Shown: positions 25,889 through 35,426, numbered from the stretch's first letter. The stretch: 64,000 nucleotides of DNA from CAYWRZ01 sp964460845 (GCA_964460845.1 CAYWRZ010000005.1:1-64000); one strand, 5' to 3'. Numbers and translations: made by a program. Notes: generated by a model not told the origin, from the letters alone.

Positions 25889-28183
25889 ATGAAAAAAGTT
25901 CTACTCGCACTGCTGACGGGCATTTGGCTATTTCCCGTTCATGCGCAAACCACGAACGACGGTATCCCGCTAAGCTGGAACGGCAAGTTACCCGCCGAAA
26001 CCATGGTTCCGCTCGAAAAAATGCCTGCCTTTGATTTGCAAAAAAACCTCGAGGAAGATGCCCTAAACGAACTGGAAAAAACCGGTCCCTGGCGTTTCGG
26101 CCACCTCTTTAACACTAATCATACCTTTCAAAATTCGGGGCAATGGATCCGCTTATCCAATGGTGACAGGGTGTGGCGAATGGGCTTCCACTCTCCCGGC
26201 GCACTGACTATCAACTTCATTTTGGAAGATCTTTTTATTCCCGAAGGTGCTAAAATGTATCTCTATAATGCAGACCATTCCTTCTTGATCGGTGCTTACA
26301 CTTCGATCAACAACAACGAAGAACGCACCTTAGGTACCGAGCTGGTCAACGGCGAAAGGGTATATATCGAATATTACGAACCGGCCAATGTAAGCGGCCA
26401 GGGTTCACTCAAAGTAGCCGCAGTAGTGCACGGATACAAAGATATTGTGACGTATGCACGCGGAATGTGGAAAGGACTGAACGATGCGGGACGCTGCAAT
26501 TACGATGTCAACTGTCCCTTGGGCAACGGCTGGGAAGATCAGGCCAAAGGCGTGGCTATGATTGTGGTAAATGGCAACGGCGCCTGTACCGGATCGCTGG
26601 TGAATAACACCAATAACGACGGTACGGCCTATTTCCTGACAGCTAACCACTGCTTCAGCGGCAGCGCGGCCAACTGGGCTTTTCGTTTCAACTGGAACAG
26701 CCCCAATCCTGTGTGTGCAACGAACAACCCCAGCACCAACGGCCCCACCAATATGCAAACCAGCAACGGCGCTACCCTTCGTGCCCGTAATGCCGGTACC
26801 GATGTGTGCCTGGTAGAAATCAATAACGCACCCAGCAATGCCTGGGGCATCTATTTCAACGGTTGGGATCGCTCCGGTACCGCACCTACAAATACCACCG
26901 CCATTCACCACCCTTCGGGCGACGTAAAAAAAATAACCCGCTCTAATTCTGCCGCCACACAGTCCACCTATGGCAGCGCCCAATGCTGGCGTGTAGGTAC
27001 CTGGAACCTCGGTACTACCGAACCGGGCTCTTCAGGCTCTCCGCTTTTTGACCAAAACAAAAGAATTATCGGGCAGCTTTATGGCGGAAGCGCCGCCTGC
27101 TCTGGAATCAATCCTAACAACCAACCCGACTATTACGGCCGTTTCGATATCTCCTGGGACGGCAGCAGTTCATCCAACCGGCTCCGCGACTGGCTCGATC
27201 CCTCGGGAAGCAATCCTACCACGCTCGATGGCTACGACCCCAATGCCTCTACCGTATCGGACGACGCAGGTATCGCTTCGGTACTGACTCCAACGGGCAT
27301 ACTTTGCCAAACCAACGTAACGCCCGAAGTTGTACTGCGTAACTATGGCACCAATGCGCTGACTTCGGTCACCATTTTGTACAACCTTAACGGCGGTACC
27401 AATCAAAGCTATAGCTGGACAGGCAATCTCTCCAGCGGACAAAGCGTTACGGTTACACTGCCTACACTTAGTCCCAGCGGAGGAGCAAATACGTTTAACG
27501 TCTCGACCTCCCTGCCCAACGGTGTAAGTGACAACAATACCGTCAACGATAGCCGTGTCAGCACCTTTACCACTATGGCCAACCCCAGAACGGTACAAGT
27601 AAATATCACGACCGATTGCTGGGGCAGCGAAACCACCTGGGAAATCAGACAGGGCTCGACGGTACTGCATACCGGCGGCCCTTATAGCGATGCCGCTCCC
27701 AATGGCAACGGTACGCTTACTTCTAGTGTCTGTCTAGAAGCCGGGCAGTGCTATACCTTCAGAATTATAGACGAATACGGTGATGGATTGTATGGCTCCC
27801 AATACAGCGGTTGCAATGTAAACGGTAACTATAACCTGAGCTCGGGCGGACAAACACTTATCCAAATGCTAGCTACCAACGGTTCTTTCGGTGCGAGCGA
27901 ATCACAAAATTTTTGCCTGAATCCCGTATCGGTAAATGAGCTGGAAGCCGCCTCTTTCCGTCTTTATCCCAACCCGAGTAACGGTTCTTTCCGTATTGAG
28001 CTCGACCAACCGGCTACCCGTAGCGAAATAAGAATTCTCAACCTGCAAGGCCAGCTTGTCCTACAGCGCAATCTTCAGGGCGAACAACTGCTTCACCTCT
28101 CTCCTTCCCTGTCTTCGGGAATCTACTTCGTAGAAGTCAGCACCGAAGCCGGTAAAACGGTACAAAAGCTTGTGATTGAATAA
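25889..28183 (+). CDS. T9SS-exported trypsin-like serine endopeptidase
   Basis: The 764-residue protein is exported by Sec and then by the type IX secretion system. It has a signal peptide (MKKVLLALLTGIWLFPVHAQ), a pro-region to about residue 215, and a trypsin-like catalytic domain with His in FLTANHCFSG, Asp in TDVCLVEIN and Ser in EPGSSGSPLF, resembling lysyl endopeptidases. A CARDB-type beta domain follows (about 470-560), then a C-terminal T9SS type A sorting domain with FRLYPNPSNG and GIYFVEV. The enzyme is likely released or surface-bound and degrades proteins. It has a terminator of its own. Substrate specificity (Lys?) cannot be settled by reading. Confidence 0.92.
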   Translation: MKKVLLALLTGIWLFPVHAQTTNDGIPLSWNGKLPAETMVPLEKMPAFDLQKNLEEDALNELEKTGPWRFGHLFNTNHTFQNSGQWIRLSNGDRVWRMGFHSPGALTINFILEDLFIPEGAKMYLYNADHSFLIGAYTSINNNEERTLGTELVNGERVYIEYYEPANVSGQGSLKVAAVVHGYKDIVTYARGMWKGLNDAGRCNYDVNCPLGNGWEDQAKGVAMIVVNGNGACTGSLVNNTNNDGTAYFLTANHCFSGSAANWAFRFNWNSPNPVCATNNPSTNGPTNMQTSNGATLRARNAGTDVCLVEINNAPSNAWGIYFNGWDRSGTAPTNTTAIHHPSGDVKKITRSNSAATQSTYGSAQCWRVGTWNLGTTEPGSSGSPLFDQNKRIIGQLYGGSAACSGINPNNQPDYYGRFDISWDGSSSSNRLRDWLDPSGSNPTTLDGYDPNASTVSDDAGIASVLTPTGILCQTNVTPEVVLRNYGTNALTSVTILYNLNGGTNQSYSWTGNLSSGQSVTVTLPTLSPSGGANTFNVSTSLPNGVSDNNTVNDSRVSTFTTMANPRTVQVNITTDCWGSETTWEIRQGSTVLHTGGPYSDAAPNGNGTLTSSVCLEAGQCYTFRIIDEYGDGLYGSQYSGCNVNGNYNLSSGGQTLIQMLATNGSFGASESQNFCLNPVSVNELEAASFRLYPNPSNGSFRIELDQPATRSEIRILNLQGQLVLQRNLQGEQLLHLSPSLSSGIYFVEVSTEAGKTVQKLVIE

Positions 28184-28206
28184 CCCCCTTTCGCTTGATT
28201 AAGGTA

Positions 28207-28239
28207 AATCCCCTGTCGGTAACCTGACGGGGGATTTTT
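28207..28239 (+). terminator. Intrinsic terminator of the protease gene
   Basis: Arms CCCCTGTC (28210-28217) and GACGGGGG (28226-28233), extended by A-T pairs and with one G-T pair, are followed by TTTTTC. It lies 24 bp past the stop codon. Confidence 0.85.
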
Positions 28240-28269
28240 CTTTTGGGCTAACGCGTATTCGCTTACGCA

Positions 28270-28926
28270 CTAATACAAATCGTGACGAAGAATCCTTTTA
28301 ATCATCTGCAAGGTAGTCCTACTTATTTGCCCGGTATATTTTTCCAAAATCTTTTTTTCGGTCATGCCCGCCGCCATATCATTCACCACGCTGATCCACT
28401 GACTCAGCAGCTCTGCATTGGGTGTATGACTCTGCAACACTTTTTTGACCGTTTCGATGGTAGTTCGGCTTACCGCACCCTGATACAATTCCACAATTTC
28501 GTCGGTGCTAAGTCCGAGCTTAATATCTTCCACTATCCGCGAATAGCTGTTCAGGTAACGTTCGTTGGCTTCCATTACCTGTAAAAGCGGATTGTCGCTA
28601 TACCTTATTTCGGGATACTTCTTCTGTTGTTTACTCAGTTTTTCGAGTGCAAAATTGCGGGCTATATTGTCGCAAATCGTAAGGTCATCGGCACTAAGCT
28701 CAAACCATTCACCCTTTACGCGCTTATGCTGAAAAACAATATGAAGGCTTTCCTCAAGCTCGGCTATATTTTGCGCCGGATACTGTCGTATCACACGAAA
28801 CAAGGCAGGAAGATGGGTATGATAAGCCACCAGTCTTTTCTGAAGGTTATGCGTTTTCCCGATTTTATAAAGGTTTCTCCCCGTTTTAAGAATATATACA
28901 CACTTACCTGAACGAACTTCTTCCAT
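28270..28926 (-). CDS. GIY-YIG (T5orf172/MUG113-type) protein
   Basis: The 218-residue protein has an N-terminal GIY-YIG-like fold of the T5orf172/MUG113 class: VYILKTGRNLYKIGKTHNLQ (residues 10-29), then RLVAYHTHLPALFRV and the catalytic-region glutamate segment ELEESLHIVFQHKRVKGEWF. The C-terminal 120 residues have two similar helical units, each ending in SRTTI/LQMIK-type text (GAVSRTTIETVKKVL and GQISRTTLQMIKRIL), probably a DNA-binding helix-turn-helix pair. It may be a DNA endonuclease of phage or defence origin, but no mobile element borders it. The biological role is unknown. Confidence 0.78.
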   Translation of the reverse strand: MEEVRSGKCVYILKTGRNLYKIGKTHNLQKRLVAYHTHLPALFRVIRQYPAQNIAELEESLHIVFQHKRVKGEWFELSADDLTICDNIARNFALEKLSKQQKKYPEIRYSDNPLLQVMEANERYLNSYSRIVEDIKLGLSTDEIVELYQGAVSRTTIETVKKVLQSHTPNAELLSQWISVVNDMAAGMTEKKILEKYTGQISRTTLQMIKRILRHDLY

Positions 28927-29064
28927 TTCAATACTAAAGACCTATGTCGGAAAACTACGAAAAAATTGCTAAATAAGGTGAATTATCACTCCGCGCTGTC
29001 TATGATAAATTTTGTTTTATCGGGTTGTGCTTAAAATAAGAAAGCGAATAATCCGAAAGCCTGT

Positions 29065-29775
29065 TTAACCGAAAAGCAATGCGATGCGTTTTTCGGCTGC
29101 TGCACGTGAATCGAACACGTGCAATATATGCTGTTCATCGATAATCCACCAGTTGTCGGCATACTCAAGCGCCAAATTCATTTCGTGTGTCGAAAGCAAA
29201 AAGCTACAGGTATGCGAAGCCGCCAATTCACGTAGCAATTGCATCACTTTACGCCGATTTACCACATCGAGAAAAGCGGTAGGCTCGTCGAGCACTACCA
29301 AGGGGGTTTCCTGTGCCAGCGCACGGGCAATCATTACCCGCTGACGTTCTCCGTCGCTCAGACTTTTCACCAGGCGTTGCGCATATCCGCTCATCCCTGT
29401 TTGCTGCAAAGCCAAAGCCACCCGAAGGTGATCTTCGCTGCGCAATACTCCCGGACGACCCGTATAAGGAATACGCCCCAGGGCCACCAGCGAATACACA
29501 TCAAGATTAGCGGTATCGGTTCGTTCGGTGAGCACAATACTCACTTTTTTAGCCCAGCCCGAAGCAGATAAATGTGAGGCCTTGCTCCCGCCTATTTCAA
29601 GTTCGCCCCCCAATACAGGCTGCAATCCCGAAAGTGTACGAAGCAGCGTAGATTTACCACTTCCATTTACACCCAGCAGGGCAATCACTTTTCCGGGAGG
29701 CACCGACAGTGTGAGCCGGTTAAGCAATGTGCGCCTGCCATAGCCTACTTCCAACTCGTGCGACTGTAATATCAT
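29065..29775 (-). CDS. ABC transporter ATP-binding protein (iron-chelate/cobalamin type)
   Basis: This 236-residue ATPase energises uptake of a metal chelate. It has Walker A GVNGSGKST, the ABC signature as LSDGERQRV (Asp in place of the common Gly), Walker B LVVLDEPTAFLD and the H-loop STHEMN. Its ATG overlaps the permease stop codon by 4 bp. It is the last of five co-oriented genes starting at 34594. The family (FecE/BtuD/FhuC/HmuV) carries siderophores, haem or cobalamin; the substrate is not deducible from this subunit. Confidence 0.92.
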   Translation of the reverse strand: MILQSHELEVGYGRRTLLNRLTLSVPPGKVIALLGVNGSGKSTLLRTLSGLQPVLGGELEIGGSKASHLSASGWAKKVSIVLTERTDTANLDVYSLVALGRIPYTGRPGVLRSEDHLRVALALQQTGMSGYAQRLVKSLSDGERQRVMIARALAQETPLVVLDEPTAFLDVVNRRKVMQLLRELAASHTCSFLLSTHEMNLALEYADNWWIIDEQHILHVFDSRAAAEKRIALLFG

Positions 29776-30833
29776 GAGTTACCTCCTTTCCAGCGCTGTT
29801 GGCGAAGAATCACCCATATCACCACGGGCGCCCCGATCAGTGAAGTAACGGCATTCAAAGGCAGCGACTGTTCCCAAAAAGGTGCCCGCGACACCAGCGA
29901 ACAAAGTAGGCAAAGCAAGGCTCCGGCTACGGCCACCGAAGGTAAAAGCAGCGCATGATCTTCGGTACGAATCACACGCCGTACCAAATGCGGAACCGCT
30001 AATCCGATAAAAGCGACAGGACCGCAAAAAGCCGTGACGGTGCCGGCCAGCATTCCGGTAATCAGAATTACCTGCCAGCGAAAACGGCTAAGCCTCACTC
30101 CCATTGATCGGGCATACAAATCGCCGAGCAAAAAAGCATTCAGGGATTTAGCCAGTAGTCTCACAGGCCAAAGCATAACGACAATGGCGCACAAAAAGAG
30201 AAGCGATTGCCGCAGTGTCAGTCCCGAAAAGCTGCCGAAACCCCAAAACACAAACTGCTGCAAATGTTCGCGCGAAGCGACTTGCTGTAACAAACTGACC
30301 AACGCACCGGCCAGATAGCCTATCATCAGTCCGGCGATAAGCACCGTTACCGAATCGCGCGAGATTCTTGAAAAGAGCAGAATAAGCATCAGCACGCCGA
30401 TCGATCCTGCAAAAGCAGCCAACCATTGCACGGTTTGCGCTGCCGCACCTGAAAAAGCATAGCCGAACCAGCCCGAGCCCATTACTACAAAAGCCACACC
30501 GAGCATAGCACCCGAAGAAATACCCAGCACCGAAGGTCCCGCCAGCGGATTCCGGAAAAAAGTTTGCAACATGAGTCCGGCTACAGCCAAGCCTGCTCCT
30601 GCGGCCAGGGCCGTGAGCGATTGCGGAAGCCGGGTATCATAAATGATATACACCCACGAAGCCTGCGCGGGCATCTGTCCGGTCAGCATTCGGAAAGTAT
30701 CGGCCAGCGGAATAGACACCGGCCCCAGGGATACATCGAGCAGAAAGAAAAAAGGAAGCAACACACAAAGGCCGAGCAGCCAAAGCCGATCTTTTTTTCT
30801 ACGTTGACGATATGCCGCGTACAAATCGTTCAT
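29772..30833 (-). CDS. FecCD/BtuC-family ABC permease
   Basis: The 353-residue integral membrane subunit has about ten hydrophobic helices and the family motifs RLPQSLTALAAGAGLAVAG, FRNPLAGPSVLGISSGA and CGPVAFIGLAVPHLVR (contact to the ATPase). It forms the homodimeric channel of a siderophore, haem or corrinoid importer. It overlaps its neighbours by 4 bp on each side, indicating translational coupling between substrate-binding protein, permease and ATPase. Confidence 0.93.
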   Translation of the reverse strand: MNDLYAAYRQRRKKDRLWLLGLCVLLPFFFLLDVSLGPVSIPLADTFRMLTGQMPAQASWVYIIYDTRLPQSLTALAAGAGLAVAGLMLQTFFRNPLAGPSVLGISSGAMLGVAFVVMGSGWFGYAFSGAAAQTVQWLAAFAGSIGVLMLILLFSRISRDSVTVLIAGLMIGYLAGALVSLLQQVASREHLQQFVFWGFGSFSGLTLRQSLLFLCAIVVMLWPVRLLAKSLNAFLLGDLYARSMGVRLSRFRWQVILITGMLAGTVTAFCGPVAFIGLAVPHLVRRVIRTEDHALLLPSVAVAGALLCLLCSLVSRAPFWEQSLPLNAVTSLIGAPVVIWVILRQQRWKGGNS

Positions 30834-31975
30834 TCGAGCCGGTAAAAATACTGCGGGCGATAATCGGGTACCAATGAAGGATGAAAATAATAAAGCAAAT
30901 CTTTCAGCAGTATATGCGGTTCGGCTACCGCATCGCCGAAATAATCCGTTTCGGCCGCATTACAAAAAATAACTTGTTTTTTGCGGAAGGCTTCAAAACG
31001 TGCAAAACGTGGATCTTCGGCCAACAGATCGGCCAGCGTGTAATGCCCGGGGTGCATCCCGACAATAACCCACCAATCGGCATACAGGGCTTTGTCAATT
31101 ACCACTTCGGCATCGAGCGGAATCACATTGTTGCCCGTATCGTGCTGCCAGGGATAAACGGCACCTGCATCGAGCATAAATGCCGCGGCAAAGCTGCGAC
31201 CGGCCGGTACATACCATTTCCCTTTCTGGGGCTTGCCCGACAAAGCCATAGGCTTGACCTTTATTTCTGCCGCTTTTGCACGCAGCGAAAGGTATTCTTT
31301 TTCGATGGCATCGAACTGCGCATTGGCTTCGCGTTCACGGTTAAAAAAGAGCGCCGTAAATTTGATCCATTCGGCTTTACCAAGTGGCGTCAGCTCTAAA
31401 TATTCGCTATTGTAAAGCAGCGGAATATGAGCTTTTTCGATGGCCGTATAATTTTGCCCTTCGTAAGGATATACCATCAGCGCCGAAGGATACAGCGCGA
31501 TAATCTGCTCGGCATTAAGCTCATGATCAGAACCTATTTCACGCACCTCGCCTGCCTCAATGCGTTGGCGTATAGTAGGATTCTGCACATACTTGCATCC
31601 CGCAAAACCGACCAGCTTTTCTTCTTCACCCAGCAAAGTCAGAAAAGGAAGATGGGTGGTCGATACGCAGGCTATACTACGAAGCGGAATTTCGATAAGC
31701 GTTTCGCCCGGCCGCGCAGAAGCGGTACAGCCACGCTGCACCAGCAGGTAACGCGCCACGACCTGACTGCTGTCGGAAGGATTAACGACGGTTACACGTT
31801 TCACACCGTTTTCGTACTGCACGGTAAAGCCACGGGCATGGTGTACTTCTACTTTCGGTAGGGAGTCGGCCAGCGCTACACAGGGTGAAGAACCGCTATC
31901 GGGTCCCTGCATTTCGGGCATACAAGCCGCCAGCAGTATAAAAAGAAAAAGCAGGCTTTGGTAAACGAAACGCAT
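30830..31975 (-). CDS. Lipoprotein substrate-binding protein of the metal-chelate ABC importer
   Basis: From ATG 31975 the 381-residue precursor has a lipoprotein signal (MRFVYQSLLFLFILLAAC, Cys18), so it is tethered to a membrane. The periplasmic-binding-protein class III fold is seen in STTHLPFLTLLGEEEKLVGF, EIGSDHELNAEQIIALYP and ADWWVIVGMHPGHYTLADLL. It captures the chelate and delivers it to the permease. The open frame runs up to 32014, but that part overlaps the upstream gene and lacks the lipobox spacing. The ATG lies 1 bp after the upstream stop codon. Confidence 0.9.
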   Translation of the reverse strand: MRFVYQSLLFLFILLAACMPEMQGPDSGSSPCVALADSLPKVEVHHARGFTVQYENGVKRVTVVNPSDSSQVVARYLLVQRGCTASARPGETLIEIPLRSIACVSTTHLPFLTLLGEEEKLVGFAGCKYVQNPTIRQRIEAGEVREIGSDHELNAEQIIALYPSALMVYPYEGQNYTAIEKAHIPLLYNSEYLELTPLGKAEWIKFTALFFNREREANAQFDAIEKEYLSLRAKAAEIKVKPMALSGKPQKGKWYVPAGRSFAAAFMLDAGAVYPWQHDTGNNVIPLDAEVVIDKALYADWWVIVGMHPGHYTLADLLAEDPRFARFEAFRKKQVIFCNAAETDYFGDAVAEPHILLKDLLYYFHPSLVPDYRPQYFYRLE

Positions 31976-31976
31976 T

Positions 31977-33527
31977 TTACTTGACTTTAAACAAATCGAG
32001 CTCGGTAAAATCAAAGTCAGGATTGGGAATATCGATCACCAATTGAACGACTTTCTTTTTGTGCTTATCGAGGATAAACGTGACGGTGCCTTCGGGCAAA
32101 GAAGGCTGTTCTTCGAAACGCAGCGTAAACACGTCGCCATCGCTATGGGTAAGCAAGCTATGAAACACCGGATTGGCCGTCAAACGCAGGTAAAGTCCTG
32201 CTTCGGTAAGCTCTACCCGCGCCTCTCCGTACACCTTGCCGGAATACACACCTGCGTATTTTTTCAGATCAAGGGATGCGGGAGTGGATGCAGTAGCTTC
32301 TACCGCTTTCTTTTTCTGCCGTTCTTTTTCGTATTGACGGTAGGTGTCGTAAAAATTACGATACACCCCACTCCAGTCTTTTGCTTCAGCTTCGCTCCCC
32401 GTAAAACTTTCTATCAGTTGCCACATGAGCGCGTAAGGCAATGAAGTAGCCGAGTTGCTCAAAATTACTGCGCCTGCATTGAGCTCCGGAATCAAAAAGG
32501 TTTGAGACACCATGCCGTCGAGTCCGCCGCTGTGCGTCACAATCTTGTACCCGTTGTAATCGAAGAGCGACCAGCCGAGTCCGTAGGTGCTGAAATGCTT
32601 GGAGGGATGTATTCTTTCGGAAAATGCGCTGACATTATCGATGGTTTGCGGCTGCCACATTTCGCGACTGCGCGACTCGCTGAAAATTTGATTTCCTTTC
32701 CATTGTCCGCGTTGCAGTTGCAGCTTAATCCAACGCAACATATCGTTCACGGTCGAATTGATGCTGCCCGCCGGAGCGATGTTTGTCCAATCTACATAAG
32801 GAATGGTCTGCATCTCTCCCTCGACCTCTGTATGCGGCAAGGCCACATTGGGATCGTCTTTCTGAAAAGCAATACCGGTATTGCTGCGTTTCATACCCAG
32901 CGGAGTAAAAAAGCGCGCTACCATAAATTCGTCCCATGATTTTCCGGTCACCGCCTCGACCACTTCTCCGGCCACGAGGTAAAGGATATTGGAATAGCCG
33001 TAGCGTTCGCGGAAACCGTAAGAAGGCTTGAGGTATTGCAAACGCTCAATAACCTGCCTACGGTTATAGGTGGAATTGTACCAAATCAAATCCCCGCTGA
33101 AGGTTTTGAGTCCGCTGCGATGCGTAAGCAGGTCGCGCAAAGTCATTTCGGAAGTGACATAGGGATTGTACATTTTAAAATACGGCAGGTATTTCACCAC
33201 CTTATCGTCCCAGGCTACTTTTTTCTCATCGACCAAAATCGCGAGCGCTGCCGCCGTAAAAGCCTTGGTATTGGAAGCTATTCCGAAACGGGTGTCGGCG
33301 TTGACTTTTTCGCTGCTCCCGACCGAAAGCGTGCCGTATCCTTTGGCCAGCTTTATGCTGTCGTTCCAGATAATACCTACCGCCAATCCCGGGCTGTTCC
33401 ATTCTGCACGGGCCTTTTCACAATACGCATCGAGCGCGGCAAAATCGGGCTGCGGGTGCGGATCATGCGCACGAAGCACAGACAGAAAGAAAAAGAAGGA
33501 AAAGAAAACAGCGGCTGTTTTTTTCAT
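31977..33527 (-). CDS. Exported serine hydrolase (class C beta-lactamase/PBP4* family)
   Basis: The 516-residue exported enzyme has a signal peptide (MKKTAAVFFSFFFFLSVLRA), a beta-lactamase-like domain with SxxK in IASNTKAFTAAA, YxN as RYGYSNILYLV and the HxG triad as VTHSGGLDG, then a C-terminal beta domain of DUF3471 type (LKKYAGVYSGKVYG). It probably hydrolyses a peptide or ester rather than conferring beta-lactam resistance (inference). It lies in the middle of the operon, 2 bp after the ureohydrolase and 1 bp before the substrate-binding protein; the reason for this grouping is not obvious. Confidence 0.88.
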   Translation of the reverse strand: MKKTAAVFFSFFFFLSVLRAHDPHPQPDFAALDAYCEKARAEWNSPGLAVGIIWNDSIKLAKGYGTLSVGSSEKVNADTRFGIASNTKAFTAAALAILVDEKKVAWDDKVVKYLPYFKMYNPYVTSEMTLRDLLTHRSGLKTFSGDLIWYNSTYNRRQVIERLQYLKPSYGFRERYGYSNILYLVAGEVVEAVTGKSWDEFMVARFFTPLGMKRSNTGIAFQKDDPNVALPHTEVEGEMQTIPYVDWTNIAPAGSINSTVNDMLRWIKLQLQRGQWKGNQIFSESRSREMWQPQTIDNVSAFSERIHPSKHFSTYGLGWSLFDYNGYKIVTHSGGLDGMVSQTFLIPELNAGAVILSNSATSLPYALMWQLIESFTGSEAEAKDWSGVYRNFYDTYRQYEKERQKKKAVEATASTPASLDLKKYAGVYSGKVYGEARVELTEAGLYLRLTANPVFHSLLTHSDGDVFTLRFEEQPSLPEGTVTFILDKHKKKVVQLVIDIPNPDFDFTELDLFKVK

Positions 33528-33529
33528 GA

Positions 33530-34594
33530 TCAGGGTGTTAATTTATTGGATTTTGCCAAAAATACACAGAGTTTCCAAAGCATACGGGCACCTACATTGG
33601 CGTCCCATTCGTCTTCTCCGGGCGATACTTCATTGAGATCGAAACCGATAATTTTTTTACCCGAAGCGACCAGCAAACGAAACAGGTACACGGCCTGTTC
33701 AAATTCGAGGCCACCGGGAACCGGAGTTCCGGTATGCGGACAAAAACGGGGATCAAGTCCGTCGATATCGAAGCTCAGGTACACCAAATCGGGCAGTTCG
33801 GCGATAATTTCTTCACAAAGCGATTTCCAGTGCCTTCCTTCGTAAGCGGCGGCTTTGAGCTCACGATCATAAAAAATCCTGATTCGTCCGGCCGAATTAT
33901 CGGCGTACGCGGCTTCTTCGGCACAAATATCGCGTATGCCTACCTGTACCAGGCGAGTTACCTGCGGGGTAGTTTGCAGCACATTGTACATAATGGAAGC
34001 GTGCGAGTATTCGAATCCTTCGTAAGCTTTGCGCAAATCGGCATGCGCATCTATCTGTAAAATACCGAACGAAGTATAGCGCCGGGCCAGGGCCTGTATA
34101 AAACCGAGGGGCGTGCTGTGGTCGCCACCGAGCAGTCCTACGAGCTTACCTTCGTCGAGCATTTCGGAAGTTCGTTCCATGACCCTTTGCCGGAGCATAT
34201 CACAAGCGGTGTTGACCTCTGCCTGAATAGTCTGCATAGCCGGATTCTGCGCAATGTCGCCTCCTTCTTCGAGAAAACGGATGTATTCGGAAGCGCGGCT
34301 ACGCAGACTGCGGTTGAGCTTTCGCCACTCGGCACTGACGGGGTTAAGGAAAAAACCTATTTTCCAGGCTTCGGGAAGATCGGGGTCAAAAAAATCGAGT
34401 TGCGGAGACGCTTCCAATATGGCCTGAGGCCCTTCGGAGGTGCCTTCGCCATAAGATACCGTTACATCCCAGGGTACGGGAAGCAAGGCTATCTTCGATT
34501 CTTCGTAGCTGAACGGAAGACCGAACAGGTTTCCGTTACGCAAGCCCACGCTATCGGGGTTAAAGCGGCTTATCTTTTCTTCTTTGGCGTGCAT
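33530..34594 (-). CDS. Ureohydrolase (arginase/agmatinase/formimidoylglutamase family)
   Basis: This Mn-dependent hydrolase cleaves a guanidino or formimino group. The 354-residue protein has the three metal motifs: LLGGDHSTPLGF, LQIDAHADLRKAYEGFEYSH and SFDIDGLDPRFCPHTGTPVPGG. The early segment LLPVPWDVTVSYGEGTSEGP is also typical. Members in Bacteroidota are annotated as arginase or formimidoylglutamase and cannot be separated by eye; no hut or arg genes are adjacent. It starts the operon, with a weak -7 box (TACCTTCG) upstream. Confidence 0.88.
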   Translation of the reverse strand: MHAKEEKISRFNPDSVGLRNGNLFGLPFSYEESKIALLPVPWDVTVSYGEGTSEGPQAILEASPQLDFFDPDLPEAWKIGFFLNPVSAEWRKLNRSLRSRASEYIRFLEEGGDIAQNPAMQTIQAEVNTACDMLRQRVMERTSEMLDEGKLVGLLGGDHSTPLGFIQALARRYTSFGILQIDAHADLRKAYEGFEYSHASIMYNVLQTTPQVTRLVQVGIRDICAEEAAYADNSAGRIRIFYDRELKAAAYEGRHWKSLCEEIIAELPDLVYLSFDIDGLDPRFCPHTGTPVPGGLEFEQAVYLFRLLVASGKKIIGFDLNEVSPGEDEWDANVGARMLWKLCVFLAKSNKLTP

Positions 34595-34619
34595 GAATGG
34601 CCGGGATAAGGTTTATCCG

Positions 34620-34627
34620 CGAAGGTA
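34620..34627 (-). promoter_or_regulatory. Weak -7 box (TACCTTCG) for the ureohydrolase operon
   Basis: The box matches TAnnTTTG with one change (C for T in position 7) and lies 25 bp before the ATG at 34594. A similar variant is near 35593 upstream of the TonB receptor. Confidence 0.4.
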
Positions 34628-34691
34628 AGGGTATCGCCGTAAAGGGCGAAAATTTTCTCTTACGGCTTTAGATTATAAGAGGTTTTACCGC

Positions 34692-35369
34692 TTACTGCGC
34701 CGAGAACAGGTATTTATTGGGACTTACCAGGTGGCTTTTCACGGCATACATTACTATTCCCGCCGTATTGTTAATGCCCAGCTTACCCATAATATTTTTA
34801 CGGTGCGTATTGACGGTATGGCTGCTGAGAAACAGCTTATCGGCTATCTGCTGGTTGGTATAGCCTTCGGCTATCAGGGCGATAACTTCAAGCTCGCGTT
34901 CGCTGAGGCTAATGGGGGCGCAGCTCAGCGGACTGCCGTTTTCTATCTGTTCCACATCTATCGATTCGCTCTTGATCAGCTCCAGGATGGTTCCGCAGAA
35001 AAACTTATTGCCGGCTGCCGTTTCCCTCACGGCATCGGTAATTTCGGCAATGTCGCAGTCTTTTTTTACATAGCTGGTAATACCCGACTTGATGGCATTG
35101 ACTATAGAAAGGGCCGACTGATTTTGTGTAATAGCCACAAAACGAAGCTTTTTATGCTGCTGAAGAAGCAGGGGAATTGCGTCGATGGTAAATGCCGGGC
35201 TCGAATAATCGATAATCACCACATCGGGATGAAGGCGGGATACCCCACTTTTAAGGTCCTGCTGAGCGGTGGCTTCTCCCACTACCGTAATATCGGGATG
35301 AGCCGAAAAAACGGTTCGTAATCCAATACGAATCAGGTCATTACTATCCGCTATCAGCAGCTTTATCAT
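34692..35369 (-). CDS. NarL/LuxR-family response regulator
   Basis: The 225-residue regulator has an N-terminal receiver domain with the phosphate-accepting Asp54 (VVIIDYSSP) and a switch Lys near 104 (TSYVKKD), then a C-terminal LuxR helix-turn-helix (LSERELEVIALIAEGYTNQQ, recognition helix with SSHTVNTHRKNIM). The acidic pair is reduced: DSND stands where DD is usual (D8, S9), which may weaken magnesium binding. No sensor kinase is adjacent, so it is an orphan. A -7 box lies 50 bp upstream. Confidence 0.88.
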   Translation of the reverse strand: MIKLLIADSNDLIRIGLRTVFSAHPDITVVGEATAQQDLKSGVSRLHPDVVIIDYSSPAFTIDAIPLLLQQHKKLRFVAITQNQSALSIVNAIKSGITSYVKKDCDIAEITDAVRETAAGNKFFCGTILELIKSESIDVEQIENGSPLSCAPISLSERELEVIALIAEGYTNQQIADKLFLSSHTVNTHRKNIMGKLGINNTAGIVMYAVKSHLVSPNKYLFSAQ

Positions 35370-35418
35370 GGGCGGGCGCTTGAGGATTCTTTTTATTTAG
35401 ATTAAATCAAAATAAGGG

Positions 35419-35426
35419 CAAAAATA
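35419..35426 (-). promoter_or_regulatory. -7 promoter box (TATTTTTG) for the response regulator
   Basis: A perfect minus-strand TAnnTTTG, 50 bp upstream of the ATG at 35369, gives a leader of about 43 nt. Confidence 0.55.

Noticed and set aside
34595..34691. Cobalamin riboswitch before the metal-chelate importer operon
   Set aside because: The gap is under 100 bp and shows no B12-box-like sequence or multi-stem layout.
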